A stretch of DNA of 64,000 nt from Hemerocallis citrina (lineage: Eukaryota; Streptophyta; Magnoliopsida; Asparagales; Asphodelaceae): the NCBI GenBank assembly GCA_017893485.1, contig JACEHZ010000205.1:124001-188000 (forward strand), read 5' to 3'. The stretch's first letter is position 1; the number at the start of each line of letters is the position of its first letter. The notes under the pieces are model-generated. The model saw only the letters and a list, made by a program, of their open reading frames with translations, had not been told where the DNA came from and made no database searches. A program made the position numbers and the translations under genes. This document shows positions 36,350-49,179 of the stretch, piece after piece.

Positions 36350-38160
36350 TAAAGGGTTCAGATGCCTTCAAGATCTTCGTCCGAGAAAGTTACTGGGACT
36401 CTCGGATGAACTCCTTTTGGGAGAAGTTGGACTCCTCTCACCCATAGGACCTCTATGGATGGAATGAAAAATGGTGATCGGTTCTGAGTCTTGGGACTAG
36501 GGATCTTATTGCGCACGTGTATTGACTGCTCGAGCCCGTGGGGGTTTGACCTTGTCCTTCTGAGTATACTTGGAGAGGTGACCATGACGATCGAAAGCTT
36601 CAATTTCATCTGTGAGGGATCGACACTCATCCTTGTCATGGCCATGGTCCCCATGGAATTGGCATCATCAGCTCTTATCCTTCCTCATGTTTACTGGGTT
36701 CATCTTAGGAGGGGGGTGGAGTAGTCAATCTTCCACGATTTCCTTGAAAAAAAATTGATATGTTGGTGTTGAGCGGAGTGAACTTATTGAAGTGAGGGAC
36801 CTGAGAAGGGCTATGTTGGTCGGACCCATCCTTTTGGGGACTTCTTAGGCCCATATTCATTTGCAATTCTTCGTTTGTTTCCAAATGAGGGATCAATTTA
36901 GTTCTGGGGATGAAGAACCTCCTCATCCCAAATGTACTTCTCACAATTTTGTAGGAGCTTGGAGAAGTCCTAAGAAGGCTTCTTGGCATGGTATGCTTTG
37001 AAGTAGGTGTCGCGGACATTGTGTCGGAAGGCGGCGGCTGCTACCATCGAGTCAAGGGCTGGGATGGACCTGGAATCAGCAGTGCAACTCAGCCGTCAAG
37101 CATCTGACAAAGTCCTTGAATGGCTCCCCTGCCATTTGCTTCAATTAAAGCAAGAAAGCACTCGTCTTCTCAGTCTTGCAACTGCTGACACGGTGTAAGA
37201 GGAAGAATTATTCAAGCTGGCCAAATGAGGAGATTGACCTTAGAGGGAGACGGGAGTACCACTCCCGTGCTAATATCTGCAAGGTTGCTGGGAAAGTTCT
37301 ACAGAGGACTGCGTCGGAGGTTCTGTAGATCATCATAAGAATTTTGAAACTCTCTATGTGATGGATGGGGTCGGCTTCACCATCGTATGACTCGAAGGTG
37401 GGGGGCTTGAAGTTCATGGGGATGGAGCTTCGAGGATAGCTCTTATGAAGAAAGGTCGGATAAGGTGGTATCCCCCGCCTCGGCGACCCTCCTCACGGCC
37501 AATCTGACAAATGTGGTTCTCCATCTATCGAAGGCGACAAAGCACCACATCTTCTCACCCCTAGGATCGAGTTGACCCACAAGATTCTACTTCTTTCTTG
37601 GTCCTGGGGTGCGGACTGCTCGCCTCACTATTCATGTTTGGGGCACCTTGGAGGGCTCTAAGGATTGGTCGGCGAAGTTGCAAAACTTTGCCCGAGTCAC
37701 GGCCACCTCCTCTTCTCTATTGTCTCTAGGAGGTCGCCTACTGATTGGAGTCAGTCTCCTTTTGCTTCTTCTTCTGTGTGGAAAAGGTGCCCGACGAGAG
37801 ATCTGTCGATGTGGTGAAGGACTCTTCTAGCTCCTAGGGCATTCTGAGAGGGAAGCACCCTCTCGGGTGTACCTTTCATCTAAGCGCATACAATGGTCTA
37901 TTCCTTTCCGTCGAGCGTTAACAACCTTGCGAAGTTCTAACCTCACATGATGTATCGAGGAGTGAGTGGATGTGCGGACCAACAACCGATGCTCTAGATC
38001 GAGTGGGATTCAGGAGTATGGTGTTGGGAGCATACTGACGCAACCCTGTTGGGAGGCTGCGATAGTGAATGAGGATCCCCTAGCGGCTGGTAGTAGTCTC
38101 TGATTCCTTTCTTCCATGAGACATGGCTAGAGGTAGTGGATGTATCTGATCGGAAATGCA
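36350..38160 (-). pseudogene. Tat-element gag
   Basis: On the - strand, 37417-37208 gives FKPPTFESYDGEADPIHHIE, CRTFPATLQILAREWYSRLP and RSISSFGQLE, the conserved gag core of Tat elements. Downstream (37200-37000) KTSAFLLQLKQMAGEPFKDF and HNVRDTYFKAYHAKKP appear in shifted frames. The leader/N-terminus near 38150-37990 contains WKKGIRDYYQPLGDP. Stops and frameshifts throughout make it non-functional. Gag would package the element RNA. Confidence 0.8.
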
Positions 38161-38173
38161 GATCTATAGCTTT

Positions 38174-38191
38174 TCCCACAGACAACACCAA
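38174..38191 (-). other. Primer-binding site of the Tat element
   Basis: On the - strand TTGGTGTTGTCTGTGGGA stands just after the right LTR and just before the gag leader. It is one or two changes from the TTGGCGCCGTCTGTGGGA primer site common in Tat-type elements. Confidence 0.65.
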
Positions 38192-38799
38192 TTTTGTTGC
38201 TGCTAATTTTGGTGTGGGAGCAATAAGATTATGAGTTCTTTTATTGATGGAGGAAGCACCGATCCGGACCGTCGATCAGGATCTAGATGGCTGGAAATAC
38301 TTGGATTTGAACCTGGATGGTTGGGAACGCCTGGATCTGGATATGGATGGCTATAACACCTAGATCTGGATCTGGAAGGCTAAAAATGTTTGCGGACCTG
38401 TAAACAGCTCATACAGGAGGTGTCTCTGGCGTAAGACTCTCTGACGCATATGTCAGTAACCCATAGTAAAGATTAGGGTTTTTTAGTGGAGAAATATTGA
38501 TCACCTTTTACTAAATGAGGGGTGAGGGTATTTATAGGCAGGGCCGGTCCCGAGATATTTGAGTCCCTGGGCGAAAAATAAAATTGGGGCCCTTTATAAA
38601 TACACATGTATTTTTATATATATTAATAAAATATAATATAATGACGGGGAACATAAAAACAATACCAGAAAAATAAAGATTACCTTTGTTTTGCTCTATG
38701 ACACCAAATACTCCATATTTTTCATTAAGCATAGTGATATCGACTCTTGCATCTGAAAAAATAAAAAAATAAAATCAATCACATCTCATCTAAAATGAT

Positions 38800-41374
38800 T
38801 TCTTCTTACATTTTTAGAAGCAAAATCATCAATTATATGTTCAACATTAATATTTTTCAACATATTCTTTTCAATACTCAAAATTGCTAATCCATTAACC
38901 GAACTTGTGTCATAGTTGTTCGTAAATAAGATTTAATAATTTTAATTTTGAAAAGCTTCTCTTCGCAGATGCCACAATTACAGGCACAGTCAACAAAATC
39001 CTATAAGCAACCAAAATATTTAGAAACATATCCGTTTTTTTTCAAACTCCATAATTTTAACTGAATGCCATGGTTTATCTGTTTCATATGCTTCACTTGG
39101 TAGCATTTTTGTAATATTTGTAATTCTGAAAGTAAATAATTTGCATCAATATCAGACACCACCATGTTTCAAAGCAATTTCAAGTTGCATACAACAATTT
39201 TTCATTTCATCATCATCCAATGAAACTAACCGTGATGCATCAAATAAGAAGCCAAATATGGATTCAAACATTTATATTTGTTCAAATCTACTCTTCAATT
39301 GAGGAAGAGCCATATAAACTAAAACAAGAAAATAATCAGTTCTAAAATTTTCTTGAGTAGATTGTTGTTCTCTATCTGTATCAGGAATTTCATCAAAATG
39401 TCTCTTTCTAAAAACCCTACGTTTTACAGAAAATAAGGGCTCAATTTCCATTTCAGATGCAATTTCTTTAGCTTCAATCATAGCAGAAGTAAATTCATTT
39501 TCTCTATATTTTTCAAAAAATGAAACAAATCCTTCCAAGTTTTTTTATTGCAACATCAAGAAGCATATCTTCAGTCTGCAACTTTTTACTCGTTTATTTT
39601 ATACAAAATTTTATTCCAAATAACCAAACTTAAAATAAAATAAAAACTTGAAAATTCACCTAATGCTAATTTCTCAGCATCCCAGCTCATTTTAAAATCA
39701 TCAGAAATTTCTGCTAATTTAATTAAAGCTTGTTTTATTTTGGGAACTTGACTTTTTATTGCTTTTACACTTTTAATGTGACTTTCCCAACCTGTAGTTG
39801 ATAAAGATTTCAATGTTAATTCATCTACATATTCAAGTAAAAGATTCCATCGCTTTGTTGAATTAGAAAACACATTATAAATGGCTTGACATGCTCCAAA
39901 AAAAGATTTTTCTTTTAAACAAGAGTTTGTCATATCACAAAGTACTAAATTGAGAGAATGGCAATCACATGGCATATAAAAATCTCTGGGATTTTTGTCA
40001 AGTAACCTTTTCTGAACACCTTGGTGTTTTGCTTTCATATTAGAACCATTATCATAACCTTGTCCCCTCACATTATCAATATCTAAATCAGGAGAGTATA
40101 TAGCAGCTTGTAACTCTTTAAAAAGGCTCAATCCAGATGTATCTTCCACATTTAGAAACTCTAAAAAATATTCTTCTATTTTTATTGAGTAACTTGCGAT
40201 ATCGACACTTCGTATAATCAAAGTCATTTGTTCTTTGTGACTAGTATCAGGAGTGCAATCAAGAATCACAGAAAAATATTTGCCCTCTTTAATTTTTTTA
40301 TAATTGCACTCTTGACACTTGATGCTAACATTGCTATCAATTCATTTTGTATTTTATGACTAAGATAATGATAATGAATATTTTTATCTTGAATTAGTCG
40401 AAAATGTTGCATCATTACTATATCAAACTCTACTATTGATTCAAAAGAGCCTGAGAAATTTCCATTAGAATCTTCATAGATTTTTCATTTGTTCCACGAA
40501 ACGCCAAATTATTCATAGCAAGACATTTTACAACAGAAATTATTCTGACCATAACGTGTTAATTTGTAATGGTTTTTATATTTCTTGATTTGCTTTTGTA
40601 ATTCTTTATAAATTGTTTGATTTGTGTTCAATCTGACTCGCAGTTCAACAAAAGCTCTAAGGTTAATAAGGTGTTAATGACTATTTTTATGTTGTTTAAG
40701 CTTATCCCCAAGATGTTTCCAATCATTAATTCTTTCATCTGCTAATTTACTCATAGTATGAACTTTTCCTACCACTTTACAACAAAAACAAAATACCCTA
40801 TCCAAATCTTTTGAGTAAACCAACCATTTTCAAGTTCTCCATTTGTTAGTTTTTGATAATAAAAAAATTAAGAAAACCCCCTGTTTTGATTATCCTTAGA
40901 GAAATTAATATTGGTTTATCTAATAGGACCTTTTTCTACAAGAAAATCTCTCAACTTTTCATCTAAACTATCCCAAACTATAGGATCATATACATTCAAA
41001 GATGTTGTAACTTCTGAACATTCATGCACATTGTTTATTTCTATATTATTTTCAATGTTCTCATTTTAAGTAACATTTATTGTTTCTTCCATATTTTTGG
41101 TTTGTTCATTTTCATTTTGAACAAAATCTTGAACTTCTTCGTTTACCTCATTTTTAGTTTCATCTAAATCTTGAACTCCTTCGTTTACCTCATTTTCAGC
41201 TTGTTTTTCTGAAGAAACATTTATTTTCTTAAAAAATTTATCTAAAGAACCACTTTGAGCTTTTATAACATCTTCTTCCATTTTCTTTCTTTTTATTTTT
41301 TCATACGCAGAAGCGTGTTTCTTAGGGAACATTCCTTTTAATCTAGAAATTAAAATGAAATTAATAAAACACAA
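38800..41374 (-). pseudogene. hAT transposase (zinc-finger MYM-type protein 1-like), broken
   Basis: The N-terminal piece (41340-41066) has RKKMEEDVIKAQSGSLDKFF followed by an acidic repeat (NEVNEGVQDLDETK). The largest piece, 40269-39586 (227 aa), has [36 protein letters not shown] and [17 protein letters not shown], the conserved catalytic-core blocks of this plant/animal hAT group (catalytic Asp in ILDCTPD and in GYDNGSN). The 39538-39272 piece carries KRRVFRKRHFDE and continues the C-terminal part before the dimerisation region. Frameshifts and stops separate the blocks and the region between 41060 and 40270 is heavily broken. It would have bound and cut the terminal repeats. Confidence 0.85.
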
Positions 41375-41399
41375 AAATATAGAATAATTGAACCTGGAT

Positions 41400-42760
41400 A
41401 GTGAATGTAGACTTGCAATTCGAAAATTCTCAACTCTGCATTCAAATCAATTGGCAAATCTGAAAACTAAAATTCTCAAATTAAACTTCTAAATTCTAAT
41501 ACTTGTATAAATAAATAAAAAAACAAAGAGAAGGAGTAAAAAAGAATAATGATCCAGTTTTCTTTTTGCAAACAAGCGGATGAAGCATCTTTTTGCAAAC
41601 AAAATAACAAATATGATGAAGCATCTTCTGCATATGATCTCTCTGAAATATATGTCCAATAATATATTAATATGCACTCTTGTATTTGTAAGTTCTCACC
41701 TTCTGTGAACACCACAAGCTGTGTTATATTGCTAGTTTGTAATTTAAATGCACAACAACTTAGCATGTGCATGAAATTTATCTCGTTCACATGTTGCTGG
41801 TGTCGCAAATGCAATCTAGTTAAGCTGCAAGGTTTGTAGCATGACAATTTCACTACACTTCGTAACTTAAAGAAAAACTTTTTTTTATAGAAATGAACAC
41901 TTCTATTTTCATAAATGCTTAGTATTTTGCTTTATCAGTACATGTATGAACTCATAAACTCTTCTTGTTATGGTCTATGGATTTCTATTTCAGATTCTGA
42001 ATTCTGTAGATATGCATCTAAGAAAACCAAGTAATTGATAATTTGGTGTTCATTTAAACAAATGAATATACTTACAGTTACAGACTTGCAGGGGAAATTC
42101 AAGATGTTATGATTATGAGCAAATTGAAGCTGTCCTGTAAAAATGCAAAAAGGATTCATCAAATTCTAATCAAAAGAGGTTCTGATTATGCAATGACCCA
42201 TTCAATCAAACTGGCCCATTCATCAAATTATAATCATGTGAATGGGCAAGGAGCGAAGCAGAAGGAAATGAATGATATAACCAATATGTTCACTCTAAGT
42301 TCGATTATGATAAATATTTTGGTACTTAGGATTTAGGAAACAAACCAATCACTCTCTGTTTGTTAAAGGAAATTTTTATTTGATGTTAATATGATCATTC
42401 TCAGAAAAGCCATTCTATCTGTATACAAAATATTAGAAATATTTTGAGTTGTATACTATATATTCTTGTGTTATCATTTACAGGAAAAAACTCCTCAGCA
42501 TGATTAACGGTCTGCCTACTATCTTTGAGGTTGTGATGGAACTCATGGAAGCACAAATAAGCAAACGAAAGAGAAAGCCTCCAATAGCAGCAGCAAGAAC
42601 AACAAGTAACTTACAGTGGTCACTGGTCAGTGGATTGTGATTGAAGATTGAAGATTGAAGAAGATGAACTCAGGAACGAAAAAACTAAAATTTGAAGATG
42701 AAGTGACACCAAAAGGGGGGAGAGAGAGAGAGAGAGAGAGAGACTACTGTACTGTGGAAC
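41400..42760. other. hAT 5' region without recognised coding sequence
   Basis: AT-rich sequence upstream (on the - strand) of the transposase start. Short frames such as 41853-41476 have no recognisable domain. A GA-repeat lies at 42718-42743. It probably holds the promoter and leader of the transposase. Confidence 0.45.
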
Positions 42761-43383
42761 TTGAAAATGTATTAGTTAAAAAAGGGGACCTTTAAAATTC
42801 CTAGTTCAAATATTAATTACAAACGTATTAATCTCTATCTCTATCTCTTCATATATCTTTACATATTCTCTACATATATAATAGGAAAGGGGTGATGACT
42901 GATGAGCCTACAATGTAATTAATTTTTTCTTATTTTCAGTTTTCCCCCCCAAAATTTTCCCCACGTGCACAGCATGTGTAAAATACTAGTCCATTGTACT
43001 TAAAAAAAAATTGGGCCCCTCCCCTGAATTGGGCCCTCGGCGGTCGCCCAGCCCGCCCTGGGCCAAGGCCGACCCTGTTTATAGGCTAATAATTAGTTAT
43101 AGAAGATAGACATGAAAATGTATCTCTTAAAATTCAGTTTGAGATTCTCATAGTGATTTGGGAGAATTTGACTAACACTATGATTAGTTGGAAATCCCCA
43201 TCTTCTTGGACCGCCAGTAAGTCATAATTGTAGATCGGGTTGAGTTGATAGGCCAGAAGACGGCCATGTTCTTCTAATAGGCATGTTGCTGTTGTAAAAT
43301 AACTGTATTGCCCTTAGAATCTTTGAGTTGCGTAGTGAGATCATGTGACTTCGATTTTACCCATATCAATCTTTTTCCCCCCA

Positions 43384-43961
43384 AATACAAGGAATATTTG
43401 GGTAATAGAGTCCATTAGTTTTGGATTTTTTTTTAATATTCCACTTGCATATGTAATTACAATTTTTGTATTTGCAAACTACTAAACACTCCCTAAAACT
43501 GGGAGTTCGAATTTTAAAAAAATACAAATTGGATCATTACAAGTGTTGATTTGGTTTCCTCTAAATAAATAGTTTCAGCCAATGTTTGTAAGGTGTACTC
43601 ATGTCCATCATCCAAGGAGTACTCATGTCCATCATCCTTTTGGCTATATTTCTCCCCCCCCCCCCCCCCCCCACACACACACACGCACGCACGCGCGCGC
43701 GCACACACACACTCACAAAAAAACCCCACCCACCAAAAAAAAAGGAAAAAAAGACAAGGATATGCAAGCCCTCTTATCCAAAAACTGTTCACGTGCTCTA
43801 CATATAAATATGAAGATTATAACATCAGACGATTTAGATGCAAGAGGAAATTTTCCATCGAGAGATCCTGCTGTTTTGTAGTCTTTTTTATTTCGTTTTT
43901 AATTATTTTGTATAGCCTTTTTTTTTTAGATATGACACTAGCATTTTAGGATTTTTAAACG
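43384..43961. other. Spacer with poly-C/(CA)n/(CG)n microsatellite
   Basis: 43654-43672 is a run of 19 C, followed by alternating CA, GCAC and CGCG dinucleotides to about 43714, then A-rich sequence. The Cys/Val/Gly-rich and Pro/His/Thr-rich frames over it are microsatellite artefacts. No gene is visible. Confidence 0.7.
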
Positions 43962-45373
43962 AAATAGGCCACTTTTAAATTAATTTCCAAAACATACCAT
44001 TTTCAAAACTAATTTTGAAGATAGACCAGTCCTCATAGGCCGTAATACCGAACTGCGACCTCTTCGAGAACAACTGCAGCCTCCGTACATGCCATATAAC
44101 ACCAAGACTTAGGAAAAGATTTCTAAGCGTAAAATGTGAAAAATACGAGGCCGCAGTTGGGCACTACGGCATCGATATACCATAGGATGCAGTTCACAAC
44201 TAAAGCCTAAGTACATATTATAGCTAATATGCTGCGAGAATTGGGACCCAGCTTTTAGCATATAACATAGGCCGTAGTTCACAATGCAGTCTCAGTTATA
44301 TGCTTCATAGGACCCAATTTTTAGTTAACTATATTTGCCCGTGGGCACGTGCCTACGGCACGTCTTCGGAACGATACAACACACGAAAAGCCTTGTAAAT
44401 AGTACAACAACAATTATGTAGTTCAAGTTTAAACAGTATGATAATAATTAGTTGTAAATAAAAGTCCATGTTTCTATTAGTATATGTTGAAAAATAATTA
44501 TAAATGAGGGTGTAAAATCCAACTTCTTAGAATTTTAAGTGTGGAAAATGATGAAATTTAACTATTAAAGAGATATTTGCTATTTTCAATATAACATGTG
44601 TAATAAAAAAACATAAAAATTCTGAAAATTTTACAAACCTGAAATCTTAAAATCTAAATTTCTAAGTTATAAAGAAAGAATGGGAGAGAGAGAGGGAGAG
44701 AGAGAGAGAGAGAGAAATATGAAAAAGTGAAGAGAGAAGAGAGAGATAGTAATAAGTAATGAGTTTTTTAGTTTTGGGGGAAAATTTTTAATTTTGGGGT
44801 TTGAAATTTATGGCGGAAAAATGTTTTTTGTGAGAATCAATCTAGGCCATTGGTTTAATGGGAGATTGAATGAGAGCCACTTGATAGCTTTCTTTGTAAT
44901 TTATTATATAGATAACTGAGGTCGTGGTAGTAGACTGCGACCTATATTATATCAAGGCAGCAGTATCCAACTGCGGCCTCATATTTTTCACATTTTACAC
45001 TTAGGGATTTTTTTTCCAAGTTTCGAAGCCTATTGGCTATGATATATACTTAGGCCGCAGTTGTGAACTGCGGCCTCGAAACTGAATATAACGCAGTTCA
45101 CAACTGCAACTTATGTTATATTGAGACCGCAGTTTCCAAATGCTGCATCGTATTTTTCACATTTTACACTAAGTAAAAAAAAATTCTAGTCTCGGAGCCT
45201 ATTAACTAAAGATATATGGTGTGTACTGAGGCCGCAGTGCCACAGTCATAAACTGCGACCTCGTTATCGAAGAGTCGCAGTTCGGTACAACGACCTATAT
45301 AGACTGGTCTATCTTCGAAATTAGTTTCAAAAATAATCTATTTTAAGAATTAGTTTTTAAAAGTGGCATATTT
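43962..45373. mobile_element. Foldback (long-TIR) DNA element with CCGCAGTT subterminal repeats
   Basis: The left edge AAATAGGCCACTTTTAAA and the right edge (reverse complement AAATATGCCACTTTTAAA) begin inverted arms of at least 110 bp. Both arms contain GAAGATAGACCAGTC and ACCGAACTGCGAC. Many copies of GAGGCCGCAGTT/AACTGCGGCCTC line the arms. No transposase is seen. The right edge is cut by solo LTR C. Superfamily (Mutator-like or other) is unresolved. Confidence 0.6.
44331..44912. mobile_element. Possible small insertion inside the foldback element
   Basis: A segment starting ATATTTGCCCGTGGGCACG and ending TTTATTATATAGA interrupts the CCGCAGTT-rich arms and is flanked by TAACT on both sides (44326-44330 and 44913-44917). 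It includes a GA microsatellite (about 44690-44714). No coding sequence. The family is not recognised with confidence. Confidence 0.35.
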
Positions 45374-48300
45374 TGTAACACACCGAATTCCAAAATACAA
45401 CTGAATTCGAGTTCCACAGGATCTTTACGCTTCTTTCGTACAATTTTACAAGGAAATTTAAAAAATTCTTTTATCAGAGTTACATTAAACTTGTACATTA
45501 TCACAGTGAAAGCAATATTACAATAAATTTACATGAAACAACATTTTATTCATTCTTGCGCAGCATGTATACTTCAATTGTCAGGCATCTTTACCCTGCA
45601 TATAAAACTGTGGGAGCGTCAGTTCATTCAACTGACAAAATATAATACACGGTCATCCTCTCTATACCGGAAACAGTATAACGATTCTCATTTCTTAGCA
45701 AACCACAAACTTGTCACAAACAAAGCTAAAGGGATTATCCTATTGATGTCGTGTTGTGAATGTGCACTTAGTCCTTAATGCAATTATTTATATTATATGA
45801 CACTAATGCGCACTTGTTCAGAGTCTATGCAGCCCATACTACATAGGTCCGAGGGCAAGCCCTTAACCGTTCTTCATCTTGTAGGGTTCAATCCCTCGCC
45901 ATGACTTAATCTACTACTGTAACTACGGTAAGTATCCAAGATATTTTCTGACCTACGAACTCATGTTTAGGCGCCCTGGAGGGAATCCCAACGCACTAAC
46001 ACATGACTCATCATGCAGGCATCCTGTGGTAATTCAGCTCCTACCATAGGCATGACACCACCCGCAGTCGTCAAACACCCTACGAGCGTCGCCACCGGGA
46101 CGGTACTCTGGACCAGTATCCACGCCCTATCATGACTCATCATAGGACATCCTGTGAATACTCTCACGCTGCCAATCCAATGGTCATCATACTCAATATT
46201 TTTCTCTTACTTTCATCACCTCTTCACTATGTATCTAAATCTTAGTTTAATTGAATCATGAATAAAATCAACTCTTAGAGTGTAGCAATTCCACTATACC
46301 GGTCTTATTCATTTAATTCACATGACCCAAACCTTGGTCTTCTCATTTCAAAATATCATTTTACAATTCTTTCATTGCCGGTATAAGGCTTGGCTATGCC
46401 CTAATTCTCAATTTTAACTCATAATTACAATGTCATACTCATAAGATCTTTTCATGATTAATCACAATTCATATTTCAAAAGCATAGTATTCATGTATTC
46501 ACATCTTTCATAATTCATCACGATCAATAATTCAATTCCACGTGCAATCCATGTGCATGAATAAATTTCAATTAATAGTCACCAACAATTTCGTATATTC
46601 CACAAATCTATTATTCACATTTCACAATCTTACTACAACACATTTTTATAATCCCATTTAATCACGCTAGTCACAATTTTCAAAAATTCATCTTTTGTAA
46701 CTCAAGAATTTCATTTATTTTTCTTTTGTTTAAAAGAGTAATTTAATTTCAAAATTGAGTCCTTTCTTGAAAAAAAACTCAATTTCTTATTCACACTTCA
46801 TTAAAAGTTGTATAAGCATTTCTTATAAAGTTCCAATAATTTTTCAGTAATTAAAACATATTTTCCCAATTTTTATTCTATTTTAAAAATTCAATTTAAT
46901 CCAAAAAAATATCTCAAAAAAAAACATTTTTTTCAAACTCAAAAACCCCACCAAGATTTGAACCCACAACCAGCGATGAAACAGACAGCGGACAAGACCA
47001 ACGCGCCAAAGCCGCCCATCGATTTAACTATGGGTTAAAATCCCTATATGTTCAGTTTCGGCTAATTGGGTTTTTTAACAAAACAAACAAAATACAACGC
47101 AGCCTCAAGGTATCGAATCCAAGACCTCCGACTACAATAGGGACCCAAGTCTCTTTCAACCAGTTGGTCTAAGTGGACATATCGATTAGAAGATATTAAA
47201 AATGGGGTTTGATCTTATTCTCTGTTCAAAGCTATATTTCAAAAATTCTCAAAACGAATTTGTCTCTTTTTCTCCTCTTTTGAAAACAAAAATATCCAGA
47301 ATAAAACTACATTTAATTTAACAATAACTAGTGTTTTTAAAGGTATTTTTTTCACTCTTTCGAAACATGTAGTTAGCCTTAATTTGTATTTTATAACACT
47401 ATTTCGACATTTGAAAACTAACACATATTTGTTCACAAATAAAGATGGTTTCTCACACCAAAAATTCACTACTATGATGTTTTGACACTATGATATTTTT
47501 AGAGCACAAAATCAACTTTATAAGTGAGTAAAACTTCTATTTTATTAATTAATCTACACATGATTGCATTCGATTACTTGTATGCAAAAGTACATTCTTT
47601 TTCATTTATTCTAATTTTCACATGGCATATATAGCAATGGGGAAATTCAATACATCTATTAGCAATCATTTCTATCAATTCATCTTTAACACACTATTCT
47701 ATTTAGCATTATTAATCAATAAACATGATGCTAGTCTTTTACTAGTTAATCCACATAGTTCGTATTTAGGACATATTTTGCATACTAACATTAGAAATAA
47801 AGAGAACATTCACTTTACTCATAATTAATAAATATAGTAATCAAACAACACACATTTACAAATTTATCAATTCACTTCTAATTAGGCAAGCATGCATTTC
47901 ATTTCAACTAGTAGCTTATAATAATAATTCAATTTCATTCCCTAGCATGATTTCTACTATAGAAGTCATGAGAAACACCCACCTTTTGAAGAAAAACCAA
48001 TAAGAAATCTCCTAGAGCCTCCTAGAATGCGAGAGAGTGCCTTTTCCTCCTAGATTGCGATGCAACGGTCTCCTTCTTGCTTCCTTGTCACAAAACCGAT
48101 AGCTCCAAGCTGAAAAAGGGGTGGCCGGCCTCCAATAGGAACACACACACTCACACTCACACACTAATATATATCTCCTATATAATGTTTTCTTCTTTCA
48201 ATAGATTATTAGTGTAGAATACAAGTAGATAGGAGGGGTATTTATACTAATTCTAGGATAGATTGGAGGGCTAGGATTTGTTGGATAGTTATAGAATGAA

Positions 48301-48784
48301 TGGCTAGGATAGGAGGGAAAGTTGTAGCAACCACCCACACACAAAGTAACCACCCATGCACATACACCCACACTCCCCATCATCCATGCACAAATCTGGC
48401 CACCACTAGTTTGCATTGCACGTGCCACCTGTACCCCTATTTAGAAGTTTGTACAATTTTAATTAATCAAAATGTTCACCATTTGTCTCTACATGACAAG
48501 TGTGACCATTTAATTGATTTATTAAATTTGTGGGCTTCACAATTAGTGGGCTTAGGCTTGTGGGCCAAGATTAAAAATAAAGAATTATTAAAGTGGGCTC
48601 AACAAATAAAATAGTGTTTTAGGCTTTAGAAATATGGTTTTAGAAAAATAAAGGAAAATGATTGTTCATACTAAAAATGAAATTTTATATATAAAAATAA
48701 ATAAATAATATACACATGAAATTTGCACGTGCACAATACGTGAAAATCAATATTTTTATTAGAATGAAAGTTTAGGGTATTACA
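45374..48784 (-). mobile_element. Solo LTR C (same family as A and B), minus orientation
   Basis: The left + strand end TGTAACACACCGAATTCC matches the left end of B. The 45620-45940 segment (TCCTCTCTATACCGGAAACA, GTCCGAGGGCAAGCCC, GGGTTCAATCCCTCG) also aligns with B. The right end reads GGGTATTACA (reverse complement TGTAATACCC). A TATA box on the - strand (TATAAATACCCC, near 48237-48248) has the expected position. No TSD is visible (TATTT against AATAG), so one edge may be rearranged. It contains two tRNA-like stretches not seen in A or B. Confidence 0.75.
46945..47180 (-). repeat. Two tRNA-like (SINE-like) stretches within solo LTR C
   Basis: On the - strand, 47176-47104 carries an A-box-like TAGACCAACTGG and a B-box-like GGATTCGATACC at tRNA spacing. 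47005-46946 carries a B-box-like GGGTTCAAATCTTGG. Acceptor stems do not pair well, so these are degenerate tRNA-derived sequences, not tRNA genes. Confidence 0.35.
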
Positions 48785-49153
48785 AATAGGAAAAAAACAT
48801 TTCTAGCTAGCCAAAGTTGATGATGATGTCATGATGCTTTTCATTCAGACCCCTAGCTTTTATTAATTTTATATTTGCATTGGAATACTCTTTTGCAACC
48901 ATTAGACCACTTTAAATTTCAAATAATCAAAACAAGCCAGGAATTATTAGAAGAGTAAATATTATTTTTAAGAGAGATAATAATTAGAAAAATAAATAAA
49001 ACATACAAAATAGGTATTATCATAATTATTTTTTTTGGAACAAAACAATATCACAATAGTTATAATGAAAGCAGAACATTAGTAAGGATATTCTAGTCAT
49101 TACACTATAAGCTATATGCTTAATGCATGCCACTATTCAAAATGACAATCAGG
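48785..49153. other. Spacer between solo LTR C and the CACTA element
   Basis: AT-rich unique-looking sequence with no recognised gene or repeat. It ends with the AGG target duplication of the CACTA element. Confidence 0.5.
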
Positions 49154-49179
49154 CACTACTAATCGGAATGGCTATTAAG

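Larger units (their letters stand above)
38539..43077 (-). mobile_element. hAT transposon with ZMYM1-like transposase, inactive
   Basis: Terminal repeats are CAGGGCCGGTCCCGAG on the left and the reverse complement of CAGGGTCGGCCTTGGCC on the right. They are flanked by a perfect 8-bp TSD TTTATAGG (38531-38538 and 43078-43085), the hAT hallmark. The 4539-bp body encodes a broken transposase on the - strand and includes a GA microsatellite (about 42718-42743). It sits exactly on the TATA box of the Tat LTR, duplicating part of it. Confidence 0.92.
38200..43383 (-). repeat. Right (5') LTR of the Tat element, split by a hAT transposon
   Basis: LTR sequence is 38200-38538 and 43086-43383 (about 640 bp) on the - strand. 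A TATA box CTATAAATACCC lies at the interruption (38528-38537), and the GTCTCTGGCGTAAGAC and GTCAGTAACC strings in its R-U5 part have counterparts in the left terminal region. The outer end is placed where TGGGGGGAAAAAG starts on the - strand, comparable with the left TGGGGGACACG. Boundaries are approximate. Confidence 0.5.

Noticed and set aside
43514..43949. Overlapping frames with Cys/Val/Gly or Pro/His/Thr runs
   Set aside because: They come from the poly-C and CA/CG microsatellite at 43654-43714.
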